From: a virus
Length of the DNA: 64,000 nucleotides
IMG/VR virus record: IMGVR_UViG_3300037827_000551
Span: 1 to 64,000 of that record
Strand: one strand, 5' to 3'
The notes below the pieces were generated by a model. That model saw nothing but the letters and a program-made list of their open reading frames with translations, made no database searches and had not been told where the DNA came from. Made by a program: the position numbers and the translations under genes. This document shows positions 15,109 to 21,908 of this stretch, piece by piece (positions within the stretch are counted from its first letter, which is position 1; every line of letters begins with the position of its first letter).

Positions 15109-15957
15109 ATGGGAGTGGATACCACTGTGAGTGAATTACCAGAATACAGCCAAACTCAATATGAAGTGAACTTGTTGCGACACGAAGTGAACTTATTGCG
15201 ACACGAAGTGAACTTATTGCGACATCAACGCGACAGAGCGCTGGCCATGCTAGCCCGAACCGAGAAGGAGCGCGAAGAGATTCGGAAAGAGTTAGCTGAA
15301 TCAATGGAGGGTGATGTGTCGCTCATCTCGGATTACGCGGATATTCGCACGGCTCACATCCAATCGTTGGCTGAAATCGAGATGCGCGACCGAGAGATTG
15401 CCAACCTGGCCAAGCAGCTCGAAAGCGAGCGAGAGTGCCGTCAGTCCAAGCTCGTCATTATTGAAGAACAGCAACTCAACGCCAAGCAGGCTGAGCGGAT
15501 CGCGGGGCTGCTCGGGACGATCAAAGCGGCAGTCGAGTCGCTGGGTCGAGTGCGGGAATTTTACAGTAAGACCGGATTGCCGTTTTCGTTTCCAGCGACA
15601 TGCGAATCAGTACGACAAATTCTCAAAGCCGAGTTGGGCCGCAAGGTGGGCGCGGAGATCTTGCGGCGGCGTGATCTGATTGACCCACCAGTAAACCTCA
15701 AATCCGATCGACTTAAGCTCTCGGTGGACTGGGCACGAGACGGAGAGGACGAGAGCGTGTTTCTGGTCACGGCGACATTGGACAACAACACAACCAGAGT
15801 ACTCGCAACTGGGTCTTTCCCGGCGGATGCCTTGACTGTTAGCGAGGAGTCACGCAACCCAATCACTGGCAACCCGGCCGGAACTGACACAGAAATGGTA
15901 AGGTTGCCAGACGGAGTGCTAGTGCAAGAGTGTCATGACAAGGAATCGCACCGATGA
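15109..15957 (+). CDS. Coiled-coil protein with tandem NLLRHEV repeats
   Basis: 282 residues from ATG 15109; GTG 15127 is an alternative. Three tandem 21-bp units encode NLLRHEV NLLRHEV NLLRHQR, a perfect heptad pattern, and the coil runs to about residue 150. The C-terminal part is globular (SVDWARDGEDESVFLVTATL). A structural or tethering role is likely, but nothing identifies the partner. Confidence 0.65.
   Translation: MGVDTTVSELPEYSQTQYEVNLLRHEVNLLRHEVNLLRHQRDRALAMLARTEKEREEIRKELAESMEGDVSLISDYADIRTAHIQSLAEIEMRDREIANLAKQLESERECRQSKLVIIEEQQLNAKQAERIAGLLGTIKAAVESLGRVREFYSKTGLPFSFPATCESVRQILKAELGRKVGAEILRRRDLIDPPVNLKSDRLKLSVDWARDGEDESVFLVTATLDNNTTRVLATGSFPADALTVSEESRNPITGNPAGTDTEMVRLPDGVLVQECHDKESHR
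15162..15225 (+). repeat. 21-bp tandem repeat, three copies
   Basis: Units of GAAGTGAACTTATTGCGACA with minor differences repeat three times in frame, encoding the heptads of the coiled-coil protein. Recent expansion is suggested by near identity. Confidence 0.8.
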
Positions 15958-16268
15958 ACGTCCCCGCAAAGCCATCTGTCCGAATCCACTTCTACGCCAA
16001 GCCCGGTATGGTCGACGGCAGCAAGCACTGCACGGTTGAGTTGAGTTGGGTTAACCGCCAGGACAATGTCCAAGTGCGGAATGTCGCCGTGACAACCAAC
16101 ACCGATCTAACACTCCACTTTGGCTTGTCGCCCAATCAGTACCATTGGTCATTTGCATGTGAAGTCGGTGACGTGATCTCAGTCGAAGTCATCGATTCCA
16201 ACCGTGAAGGCGACTCGGAACCAGGGCAGGCCGTTGAGACTTGTCCAGAAAGGACCAGCAATGAGTGA
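15954..16268 (+). CDS. Small beta-sandwich-like protein
   Basis: 104 residues, ATGA overlap. Alternating strands (RIHFYAKPG, CTVELSWVN, VISVEVIDSN) resemble an Ig/fibronectin-like fold; related in style to the 14416 protein. Function unknown. Confidence 0.55.
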   Translation: MNVPAKPSVRIHFYAKPGMVDGSKHCTVELSWVNRQDNVQVRNVAVTTNTDLTLHFGLSPNQYHWSFACEVGDVISVEVIDSNREGDSEPGQAVETCPERTSNE

Positions 16269-16318
16269 GTGGCGAATTCAGTTCATCAGTCATTCGCGAG
16301 ATCGACGGAGGATAGAAC

Positions 16319-16558
16319 GTGAGCAATCCCCGAGCTATGGTCGTAGCCCTGGACACATCCGCCGAGGATGAGCGGTACGACGTATTTGTTTTCCATGGTG
16401 ATTATGGTCCAGCATACCAGGAGGCCCAGAATTTCTATGTGATGCGGATGATGACTGCAAAGGATAAAAATTCTGTCAATTTGTATCGCATTGGGGAATG
16501 GTTTGAAAAAACAGTGAATCAAGAGAAAGCACCGCACAGTGCTGGAAATGATGGATAA
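16319..16558 (+). CDS. Small protein, unknown function
   Basis: 79 residues from GTG 16319 with GGAGGATA before it. Sequence begins VSNPRAMVVALDTSAEDE; compact alpha/beta character. No family recognised. Confidence 0.55.
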   Translation: MSNPRAMVVALDTSAEDERYDVFVFHGDYGPAYQEAQNFYVMRMMTAKDKNSVNLYRIGEWFEKTVNQEKAPHSAGNDG

Positions 16559-16675
16559 TCCGTTTGGTGGTGCACCAGAAAACTCGCCATCTCCTGGCCA
16601 CTTGGACCGTGAGGAAAAGTGGAATCTTGATCAAGACTGGTGTTTGTCGGAGCCAGCCTGTAGGGAAATCTGACT

Positions 16676-16695
16676 CGTCGTGTGCTCAGACGACG
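16676..16695 (+). ncRNA. Hairpin preceding tRNA-like gene
   Basis: CGTCGT (16676-16681) pairs with ACGACG (16690-16695), loop GTGCTCAG, followed by TTAAATAAA. May be a weak terminator or processing signal. The rest of 16559-16715 holds a small TGGTG/CACCA hairpin near 16568 and no gene that I can support. Confidence 0.35.
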
Positions 16696-16715
16696 TTAAA
16701 TAAACAGGGCGTTAT

Positions 16716-16811
16716 GGGGTGCTGGCGAAATGGCAAACGCTACCTTTACCAAAAGGGTGTCCGGAAAACCGGCCGGTGTAAAACTTCCTCGTTCGAGTCG
16801 AGGTCGCCCCA
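16716..16811 (+). tRNA. tRNA-like gene, possible anticodon CCA, long variable arm
   Basis: A full cloverleaf can be drawn: acceptor GGGGTGC/TCGCCCC (six of seven pairs), TG at positions 8-9, D-stem GCG/CGC around AAATGGCAAA, anticodon stem ACCTT/AGGGT with loop TACCAAA, a 28-base variable region with CCGG-AAAA-CCGG, and T-arm CCTCG-TTCGAGT-CGAGG, ending CCCCA. The loop centre reads CCA (Trp), but position 33 is A instead of U, and a long variable arm belongs to Leu/Ser-type tRNAs; the D-arm looks like tRNA-Leu. It may be a decayed or specialised tRNA. CCA is not encoded. Confidence 0.5.
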
Positions 16812-16876
16812 TTTGCTTGTACGGATATCTTCGGTTACACCCATAGCCGAGGGGCAGACTACCCGTGCAAACAAGC

Positions 16877-16961
16877 CCCCGCATTGAGGTCTGTGGGTTC
16901 CCGTATGTGCACTGCGTGGTCTCTGGGAACTAAATAGGCACAGATTTGTGTCAATGCGGGG
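16877..16961 (+). ncRNA. Rod-like nested hairpin before 16983 gene
   Basis: CCCCGCATTGA (16877-16887) pairs perfectly with TCAATGCGGGG (16951-16961), enclosing TCTGTG/CACAGA (16890-16895, 16939-16944) and GTTCCC/GGGAAC (16897-16902, 16925-16930). It ends in GGGGTTTATATATA, 22 bases before the ATG of the next gene, so it may be a leader, an attenuator or a stable RNA. Confidence 0.6.
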
Positions 16962-16982
16962 TTTATATATACGAGGTGAACA

Positions 16983-17435
16983 ATGGCAGAGATTAACGCC
17001 AGTATGCGGGTTGCGGCCTACGCATCCGATAGCGGAAAGCCGCTTATGGGTATTAAGGTATCAGCCCCCGGATTCCTCGGTGGCGATGTGATTCCTCCTG
17101 GGATGACCGATGACGAAGGTCAATGTACACTTCGTTGGCATGGTGACAATCATGGGGCTAGAGTGTTCAATGGCGAGGTCTTTTTCGTTGATTCCCGCTA
17201 TCACTTCCGACAGACTTCGATCGAAGTAAGCCAAACCGAAGAAAACGACCCAGAAGTCTTTGCGGCGACACTTGAACCAATCGTGAGACCAACATCTCCA
17301 ACGAAGACGGTCCAATTTGTCTTCTCGGTCGACGACGCCCGCAAACTTCTGGCCTCGCTCGCCACGAGCACGCCGTTGGCACCGGAAGTGGCCAAGAGAA
17401 TTTGCCTGATGATTGGGTCGAGGTTACCAGAATGA
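16983..17435 (+). CDS. Carboxypeptidase-regulatory-like beta-sandwich protein
   Basis: 150 residues, ATG 16983 behind GAGGTGAAC. The N-terminal 90 residues read like a carboxypeptidase D regulatory/PEGA-type sandwich (SGKPLMGIKVSAPG, TDDEGQCTLRWHG). The C-terminal part is helical (DARKLLASLATSTPLAPEVA). It sits directly after the rod-like RNA. Extracellular or virion role possible; function unknown. Confidence 0.6.
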   Translation: MAEINASMRVAAYASDSGKPLMGIKVSAPGFLGGDVIPPGMTDDEGQCTLRWHGDNHGARVFNGEVFFVDSRYHFRQTSIEVSQTEENDPEVFAATLEPIVRPTSPTKTVQFVFSVDDARKLLASLATSTPLAPEVAKRICLMIGSRLPE

Positions 17436-17557
17436 CTATCAATGGATCATGGCTCGATGTCGCCTACGAGGCTTTTGACTTGGCCTGTCACCGCTACGCG
17501 TCTCCACTTGAATTGGAATGGCTGTGCGGACAGGAATACGAGGTGGCAGAATCATGA
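17432..17557 (+). CDS. Small coupled protein
   Basis: 41 residues (MTINGSWLDVAYEAFDLAC...), ATGA overlap upstream and ATGA overlap with the next gene. Helical, unknown. Confidence 0.45.
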   Translation: MTINGSWLDVAYEAFDLACHRYASPLELEWLCGQEYEVAES

Positions 17558-17850
17558 ATCGCCGTAAATTCTTCGCCATGGCCTCGGTGCCGGCAGTCAC
17601 ACCGCTCCCGAGGATTGCGTCCGATCGAGCACGGTGGCGAAATACCAAGGACCGTTGGGAGCTGCTCGACCCCAATGGCGACCTTCTTGGAATCGTGAGC
17701 CATCCGACGCAGTACGGCTTCCACGTGGCAGCGACGACCCGTGAACCGGCTGTGTGCCGCTATGATTTTAGGGATTGCCGTGAGGCCAAGCGGTGGCTTG
17801 TGAAACAGATCTGGTATCCTGGGTGCAAGCCGCCGCTGGAGGGGATATGA
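17554..17850 (+). CDS. Small protein with twin-arginine-like N-terminus
   Basis: 98 residues from ATG 17554, with GAGGTGGCAG before it. It starts MNRRKFFAMASVPAVTPLP, which resembles a Tat signal (RR followed by hydrophobic residues), although the hydrophobic stretch is short. The remainder (DRWELLDPNGDLLG, CREAKRWLVKQIWYPG) is compact. Two other small proteins in the window begin with the same NRR motif (31177 and 40498). Confidence 0.6.
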   Translation: MNRRKFFAMASVPAVTPLPRIASDRARWRNTKDRWELLDPNGDLLGIVSHPTQYGFHVAATTREPAVCRYDFRDCREAKRWLVKQIWYPGCKPPLEGI

Positions 17851-17866
17851 AGGACAAGGAGAACTC

Positions 17867-18190
17867 GTGAACCCAATTGTGCCGCCCACCGCCGAGATGT
17901 CGTGGCAGCAAGTTGCCGTCTGGATTGGCTTTTATGTCACGCAAGCGCTGATCGCCTGGATGATGTACAATAACCACAAATTGATGAACTCAAGGCTCTC
18001 TGAACTCCAAGAAGAGACCAAGAAAGCCTCGCACGCCGAGGGAATGGCCCAAGGAACCGAGATCGAACGCCTGCGTTCCGGGGACATGTTGGCCGCGAAA
18101 GTCGTCCCGGTTCCCGAAGTCACACAGATCATCGAACGGCACGGCAATGGTCCAAATGAACGCCACGAGGAAATCAAGGGGGAAGCATGA
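17867..18190 (+). CDS. Membrane-anchored coiled-coil protein, spanin- or holin-like
   Basis: 107 residues from GTG 17867. A seven-codon reading frame (17847-17870, MKDKENS) carries AAGGAG and overlaps both neighbours, probably coupling translation. One membrane helix (VAVWIGFYVTQALIAWMMY, about 16-34) is followed by a charged coil (SRLSELQEETKKASHAEG). This topology fits inner-membrane spanins or small phage membrane proteins; with the two-helix protein next to it, a lysis role is plausible but unproven. Confidence 0.6.
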   Translation: MNPIVPPTAEMSWQQVAVWIGFYVTQALIAWMMYNNHKLMNSRLSELQEETKKASHAEGMAQGTEIERLRSGDMLAAKVVPVPEVTQIIERHGNGPNERHEEIKGEA

Positions 18191-18402
18191 TATCAGTCAG
18201 CACGGCAGTCTGGGTGGTCGTTTACCTCATTGTCGGCGGCATCGTGTTCGGCCTGCTCAACCTGCTGGTTGACCGGGCTCCGTTCATGCCCGAGGGCTGG
18301 AAGCCGATCGCGAAGTATATTCTGTTGGTCTTGGCAGTCCTGGTGCTGATCGGGATTTTGGTTTCGCTCTTTGGTGGCGGAGGTCCGATCTTTCGGGCGT
18401 GA
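18187..18402 (+). CDS. Two-helix membrane protein, holin candidate
   Basis: 71 residues, ATGA overlap. Two strong membrane helices (VWVVVYLIVGGIVFGLLNLLV and YILLVLAVLVLIGILVSLF) joined by a short charged turn. The pattern matches a widespread family of small bacterial and phage membrane proteins (Thivi_2564-like), some of which sit in lysis cassettes. Holin function is inferred from size, topology and neighbours only. Confidence 0.6.
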   Translation: MISVSTAVWVVVYLIVGGIVFGLLNLLVDRAPFMPEGWKPIAKYILLVLAVLVLIGILVSLFGGGGPIFRA

Positions 18403-18409
18403 CGATGGA

Positions 18410-18551
18410 GGTGTTGCCGCCAGCAAGATTTTCGGCAATACTAATGATCTGACAAACAGAGCCTGACCAGGACTCGCGATCCCAGTCAGACTCCTGACGA
18501 CCCGCTTTCACGGGCCGCTACTGAGTTGATCAGGAACCCAGCAACAACACC
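18410..18551 (+). ncRNA. Multi-branched RNA between membrane-protein genes
   Basis: GGTGTTG (18410-18416) pairs with CAACACC (18545-18551), enclosing TCTG-ACAAA-CAGA (18448-18460), CTGAC/GTCAG (18463-18467, 18485-18489), TCCTGA/TCAGGA (18492-18497, 18530-18535) and CCCG-CTTTCA-CGGG (18501-18514). Alternative pairing TTGCCG/CGGCAA (18414-18419, 18433-18438) competes with the closing stem, as in switch-like leaders. The next gene starts 49 bases later. No known riboswitch consensus is recognised. Confidence 0.5.
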
Positions 18552-18599
18552 GAAATAGCGGCTCTCTGATTAGAACCGTAATCCGGGAGGGCCGACGAC

Positions 18600-18878
18600 A
18601 TGACCCCGCAGGAAGCCCAAGATTGGGCTCAAGTTTTCTCGTTTTTGGCATACCTGCTGCTAGATGTATTTGTAAAGATTCGACGCGCTCTCAGAGACGA
18701 GGACATCAATGCCCATGCAAATCAACCTGGACGGGGGATCGAGTCTCGAAATGGCGGCGATCCCGTACAGTCGGGAGGAGACAATGTACACGCAAGCAGT
18801 GAACCCGCAAAGCCTTCGGGCTGCGCCCCAAGCATCAATGCCAAGCCGAATCTTCCGCATTCTAGCCAAGCGCCCTGA
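18600..18878 (+). CDS. Small membrane-type protein
   Basis: 92 residues from ATG 18600 with GGGAGGG upstream. One hydrophobic helix (FSFLAYLLLDVFVKI) near the N-terminus and a disordered Ser/Pro/Asn-rich tail. It overlaps the next gene by 95 bases in another frame, an arrangement reminiscent of nested spanin pairs, though no lipobox is present. Confidence 0.5.
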   Translation: MTPQEAQDWAQVFSFLAYLLLDVFVKIRRALRDEDINAHANQPGRGIESRNGGDPVQSGGDNVHASSEPAKPSGCAPSINAKPNLPHSSQAP

Positions 18879-19029
18879 TATTCTGATCACGCTCGCCCTC
18901 GGCCTGATCGTTTTGATTTGCTCGGTCATGAGCGTGGTCGTCAATCGGGCCAAGCACGCCAAGCTCCAGGGCGAGATTACCCGGATCGAGCAGCGACTGG
19001 ATTCGCATCCGGCGGCGAGCCATCACTGA
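18784..19029 (+). CDS. Small membrane protein with helical tail
   Basis: 81 residues from ATG 18784 behind GGGAGGAG. One membrane helix (ILITLALGLIVLICSVMSVV, about 33-52) and a short coil (AKLQGEITRIEQRLDSH). Inner-membrane spanin-like topology; overlaps the 18600 gene. Function inferred only from topology. Confidence 0.55.
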   Translation: MYTQAVNPQSLRAAPQASMPSRIFRILAKRPDILITLALGLIVLICSVMSVVVNRAKHAKLQGEITRIEQRLDSHPAASHH

Positions 19030-19148
19030 TTCACAGAGGCTGGACACTCGCCTCGTGAGCCCTCTCTCGGATAATCCGTAGCGTGACGAGAATGAGGGTG
19101 CGGATTGCAACCTACGGTCCATGGTGATTTTTCATGGTTGCTTGCTCC

Positions 19149-19187
19149 GGGAGGCGAGAGGCCCGAAACCCTCGCCTCCATTTTTTT
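19149..19187 (+). terminator. Rho-independent terminator
   Basis: GGAGGCGAG (19150-19158) pairs with CTCGCCTCC (19171-19179), followed by A and seven Ts (19181-19187). The T-run passes directly into AAGGATATCAGT, the ribosome-binding site of the 19200 gene, so the terminator lies inside that gene's leader. Confidence 0.8.
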
Positions 19188-19199
19188 AAGGATATCAGT

Positions 19200-19424
19200 A
19201 TGTTTCCGAACTTTCGCATTATCTCTGATGGTCCGCTCACCGGCACGACTTCATTTATCTCAAATGAAGCCTTGTATTCATTTCGATTGGGGAAACCTGA
19301 TTTGCCAGTGGTGTCTCCAACGGAAACAACACAAAGCTCGCGTTTTGCTGGACAAGATGTTTTAGTTCCAGAATCTGAAGTGACCGAGCAAGCCACTGAC
19401 GAGAATTTGACGAGTGAACCGTGA
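19200..19424 (+). CDS. Small protein, unknown function
   Basis: 74 residues from ATG 19200 (AAGGA upstream, immediately after the terminator T-run). Begins MFPNFRIISDGPLTGTT. Ser/Thr/Glu-rich C-terminus. No family recognised. Confidence 0.5.
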   Translation: MFPNFRIISDGPLTGTTSFISNEALYSFRLGKPDLPVVSPTETTQSSRFAGQDVLVPESEVTEQATDENLTSEP

Positions 19425-19453
19425 GGGCCGCTCCATTTTTTAGGATGGGGCTT

Positions 19454-19861
19454 ATGACGGCAAAAGAGATTTTGGATAAAGCGAGGGCGGCGAACATGGA
19501 TTTACCTCCGGTTACTCCTGGTCCGACTGGAGCAGGGCCAATGGGTCAATCAGGTGTAAGCCCGTCGTCCACGATCAGGGAGGCCGCCGAGCGAGAATTC
19601 ATGGGACGTGGCGGACCTCCTGTTACGGTTCCTCGGAAACTCGACCAGGCCGAGCATGGCGGATGCACCCCACCAGTGTTGCCGCTCCACGATCACTACG
19701 ACGACTTAATCAAGGCTCTCGATGATCATATCGAGAGCCTCAAGCGATCCCTAGAGACCCAGGGACGGACTATTGACCTCTTGTCCCAAATCATTGACCG
19801 GATGACCCAGCAAGAAGAAAGCGCCGACGATGTGGAGCCGGCGAATAAGAGGAGTTTGTGA
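19454..19861 (+). CDS. Hypothetical protein with C-terminal coiled coil
   Basis: 135 residues from ATG 19454 (AGGATGG upstream); an in-frame GTG at 19421 overlaps the previous stop. The Gly/Pro-rich first half is disordered; the second half forms a coil (DDHIESLKRSLETQGRTIDL). Function unknown. Confidence 0.5.
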   Translation: MTAKEILDKARAANMDLPPVTPGPTGAGPMGQSGVSPSSTIREAAEREFMGRGGPPVTVPRKLDQAEHGGCTPPVLPLHDHYDDLIKALDDHIESLKRSLETQGRTIDLLSQIIDRMTQQEESADDVEPANKRSL

Positions 19862-20193
19862 GGGAAATTATCAAATGCCTCAAATGCGGCCATGACATGA
19901 ACGAAGAAGGGATAAGCTTCAATGGTTATCCTAGATTTGTTTGTGGGAATTGCCACGAAGCAATTGCAATTATGGATGGACCAACCACAAAAGAAGTCAC
20001 TGAATCCAAGTCGTCGATTTGGCCTCCGCTCATGTTTTTCGCGGACAGGATGTTTAGCGACGAGGTTCGTGTAATCATGAAGGAAAGCATCCTTCGGGGA
20101 ATTAACAACGGCTTTTTTATCATCGATGCCTCGACCGATGTTTTTCAGATGGTCGATGGCAGGTGGTCTCGGATTCGGGAGAAGCCAGAGTGA
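19858..20193 (+). CDS. Zinc-ribbon protein
   Basis: 111 residues, GTG 19858 behind AAGAGGAG, GTGA overlap. N-terminal zinc ribbon CLKCGHDM...FVCGNCHEA, then an alpha/beta region. Possibly a small regulator. Confidence 0.55.
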   Translation: MREIIKCLKCGHDMNEEGISFNGYPRFVCGNCHEAIAIMDGPTTKEVTESKSSIWPPLMFFADRMFSDEVRVIMKESILRGINNGFFIIDASTDVFQMVDGRWSRIREKPE

Positions 20194-20312
20194 CTATCAA
20201 TGAAGCCAGGATCACGGCGAAGATTGACCTTCTCTCGAATCTCTTGGTATTCTCTAGGGTTGTGAATCGTTACCAGCAATTGCCATTGCTATTGGTTTAT
20301 AGCCAGAGTTAA
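20190..20312 (+). CDS. Small coupled protein
   Basis: 40 residues, GTGA overlap, beginning VTINEARITAKIDLLSNLLV. Hydrophobic helical. Unknown. Confidence 0.4.
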   Translation: MTINEARITAKIDLLSNLLVFSRVVNRYQQLPLLLVYSQS

Positions 20313-20314
20313 CC

Positions 20315-20578
20315 ATGATTGACATCGCGATCGAAACGATCATATCTCTCAAGGATGCCGCGAAACGATTTCCACCAGGTCGCGGAGGGCGTCCAACCCA
20401 TCACTCTACGCTTTGCCGCCTAATTCAAGAGCGCAAACTCGAAGGCATTCGCATGGGAAGCCATTGGTGTACCAGCGTAGAAGCTCTTCAGCGGTACGCA
20501 GACCGAGAGACTGCAATAGCTTTAGGAAACAAACCCGTTAGGCGACCCTACTGGAGTCACAATGAAGACGGTGAATGA
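20315..20578 (+). CDS. DUF1580-type excisionase-like DNA-binding protein
   Basis: 87 residues from ATG 20315. The pattern ISLKDAAKRFPPGRGG...THHSTLCRLIQERKL...SHWCTSVEALQRYADR is that of DUF1580, a winged-helix/excisionase-like family known mainly from planctomycetes and their mobile elements. Likely binds DNA, either in excision control or transcription. No integrase gene is visible near it. This is the best single host clue in the left half. Confidence 0.75.
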   Translation: MIDIAIETIISLKDAAKRFPPGRGGRPTHHSTLCRLIQERKLEGIRMGSHWCTSVEALQRYADRETAIALGNKPVRRPYWSHNEDGE

Positions 20579-20765
20579 AGCGATCGCTGCTCTTCGGGAA
20601 GCCCAGGAGAAGGCTGATATAGCGAAAGCGGCCCATGATGAGGCCGCTACTATTTTTCGCAAAGCCGGCGAGATATTCGAGACCAAAAAATTCGACTACC
20701 GAGAGGCCATGCAGGAGATCAAGCGAGCCGAAGATGCGTGTCTTGAAGCCATCAGGTGGAATTGA
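20562..20765 (+). CDS. Small helical protein
   Basis: 67 residues from ATG 20562, overlapping the previous gene by 17 bases. Entirely helical and charged (ALREAQEKADIAKAAHDEAA), probably a short coiled coil. Unknown. Confidence 0.5.
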   Translation: MKTVNEAIAALREAQEKADIAKAAHDEAATIFRKAGEIFETKKFDYREAMQEIKRAEDACLEAIRWN

Positions 20766-20778
20766 GAGAGGCTGTCAA

Positions 20779-21132
20779 ATGAAATCACCCCCCACCTACA
20801 AGCCACGTTGGATGCCGTCCGCCAAGGAGGTCAAGGCTGATCGTGACAGCCAATATGATCGTACGCGGCGAGATCGCGAGGCCAAGGCGTTTTATAACTC
20901 TCAGGCGTGGAAGGCGTTGGCGAAGTTAGTGTTGGCCAAGCGTCCCTACTGCGAGTGCGAGGAGTGCACCAAGGCTGAGCTTTACACTCCGGCAACCCTG
21001 GTGCACCATGTGCGGGAGTTGTCAGAGTGCCCGGAACTAGGGTTGAATGAGGAGAACCTACGGAGCTATAGCCAGCGATGTCATTCCAGGGAACACTTCA
21101 GGAGGGGAAGGCATCAGTCTACTCAAGGATGA
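20779..21132 (+). CDS. HNH endonuclease
   Basis: 117 residues from ATG 20779 (GAGAGG upstream). FYNSQAWKALAKLVLAKRPYC, then CEECTKAELYTPATLVHHVRELSE (HH core), then RSYSQRCHSREH: the standard small phage HNH layout with two zinc-binding Cys pairs, one position substituted. Phage HNH proteins of this type nick DNA and often assist the terminase at packaging sites. It is the last gene of the left rightward block and precedes palindrome copy 1. Confidence 0.85.
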   Translation: MKSPPTYKPRWMPSAKEVKADRDSQYDRTRRDREAKAFYNSQAWKALAKLVLAKRPYCECEECTKAELYTPATLVHHVRELSECPELGLNEENLRSYSQRCHSREHFRRGRHQSTQG

Positions 21133-21145
21133 AATGGCCTACCAC

Positions 21146-21173
21146 ATAAAAGCATGCTTAAGCATGCTTTTAT
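21146..21173 (+). repeat. 28-bp perfect palindrome, copy 1
   Basis: ATAAAAGCATGCTT and its exact inverse. In RNA this forms a 12-bp stem with a TTAA loop followed by TTTTAT, so it can act as a two-way terminator; it sits 13 bases after the HNH gene. It is part of a 64-bp direct repeat (21143-21206) identical to 21664-21727. Confidence 0.85.
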
Positions 21174-21281
21174 ACGTATACATCTCTACGTTTATCAAAG
21201 TAATCCATGCACCTACCCACATGAACGATCAAACATGTAAGATTAATTAATTTTGAGTGCATGCAAATCCGCACCTGCCAT

Positions 21282-21309
21282 ATAAAAGCATGCTTAAGCA
21301 TGCTTTTAT
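21282..21309 (+). repeat. 28-bp perfect palindrome, copy 2
   Basis: Identical core to copy 1 and extended by one pair on each side. Lies between the HNH gene and the leftward ribbon-helix-helix gene, where two converging transcripts would end. Confidence 0.85.
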
Positions 21310-21399
21310 AGTATGTCTATACTGGGGTTTCACGACATGTTCCTGCCTTGGGTTTACCACCTCTTTCGATAGGTGCATTCAATAACTCCATGCATGCAC

Positions 21400-21615
21400 C
21401 TACGTCACATCCTCGTCTCTCGTCTCGCCCAACTGCTCGCATGCAATCCTGGCTGCATAGCGGATCGCCGCACTGAAACTAGCTACATCCGGAGCTTCGG
21501 CTTCAATGCGGGCTAGTCGGTCGATCGTATCTTGGTCCAGGGTAATGGTTTTGGTCTGATTGAATCGCGTAGCTCGGCCTTGCTTGGTTCGTTCGGTTGT
21601 CACTGTCTCGCTCAT
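21400..21615 (-). CDS. Ribbon-helix-helix DNA-binding protein
   Basis: 71 residues from ATG 21615 (GGAGTG upstream on the minus strand). KTITLDQDTIDRLARIEAE followed by SFSAAIRYAARIACEQL fits the short strand plus two helices of CopG/Arc-type repressors. It stands alone between palindrome copies 2 and 3, with no toxin gene beside it, so a phage regulator is more likely than an antitoxin. Confidence 0.65.
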   Translation of the reverse strand: MSETVTTERTKQGRATRFNQTKTITLDQDTIDRLARIEAEAPDVASFSAAIRYAARIACEQLGETRDEDVT

Positions 21616-21663
21616 GGTCGCACTCCACTGTAAAAGATTTTGGTTTCACCACGAATGCCCTGT

Positions 21664-21727
21664 CACATAAAAGCATGCTTAAGCATGCTTTTATACGTAT
21701 ACATCTCTACGTTTATCAAAGTAATCC
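21664..21727 (+). repeat. 64-bp direct repeat with palindrome copy 3
   Basis: Identical to 21143-21206; contains the 28-bp palindrome at 21667-21694. Weaker similarity continues afterwards (TTTGAGTGCATGCA at about 21252 and 21808), so a segment of roughly 170 bases was duplicated on either side of the ribbon-helix-helix gene. Confidence 0.85.
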
Positions 21728-21862
21728 GCACATTTATCCACTTGTGCACCCATGCACCTACTATGCACCTATACCAATAAACCATCAAACATATAAGCCA
21801 AACAGGATTTGAGTGCATGCACATTTGAACCTGCTCTACACCTACGTCAATGCGTGCACTTG

Positions 21863-21908
21863 GAATGCATCCATGCGAAGCAGTAGAATGCATCCATGCG
21901 AAGCCATA
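21863..21908 (+). repeat. 23-bp tandem repeat, two copies
   Basis: AATGCATCCATGCGAAGC occurs twice in tandem with a 23-base period. The stretch 21616-22238 holds no gene that I can support; besides these repeats it contains the palindrome ATGGAT-TCG-ATCCAT near 21989 and several GCATGCA motifs. Confidence 0.7.

Noticed and set aside
16261-16371. 36-residue frame starting MSEWRIQFISHS
   Set aside because: Overlaps the better supported 16319 gene, which has GGAGGATA; no independent support.
21400-21615. Toxin-antitoxin module
   Set aside because: Only the ribbon-helix-helix protein is present; no adjacent toxin-like gene in either direction.
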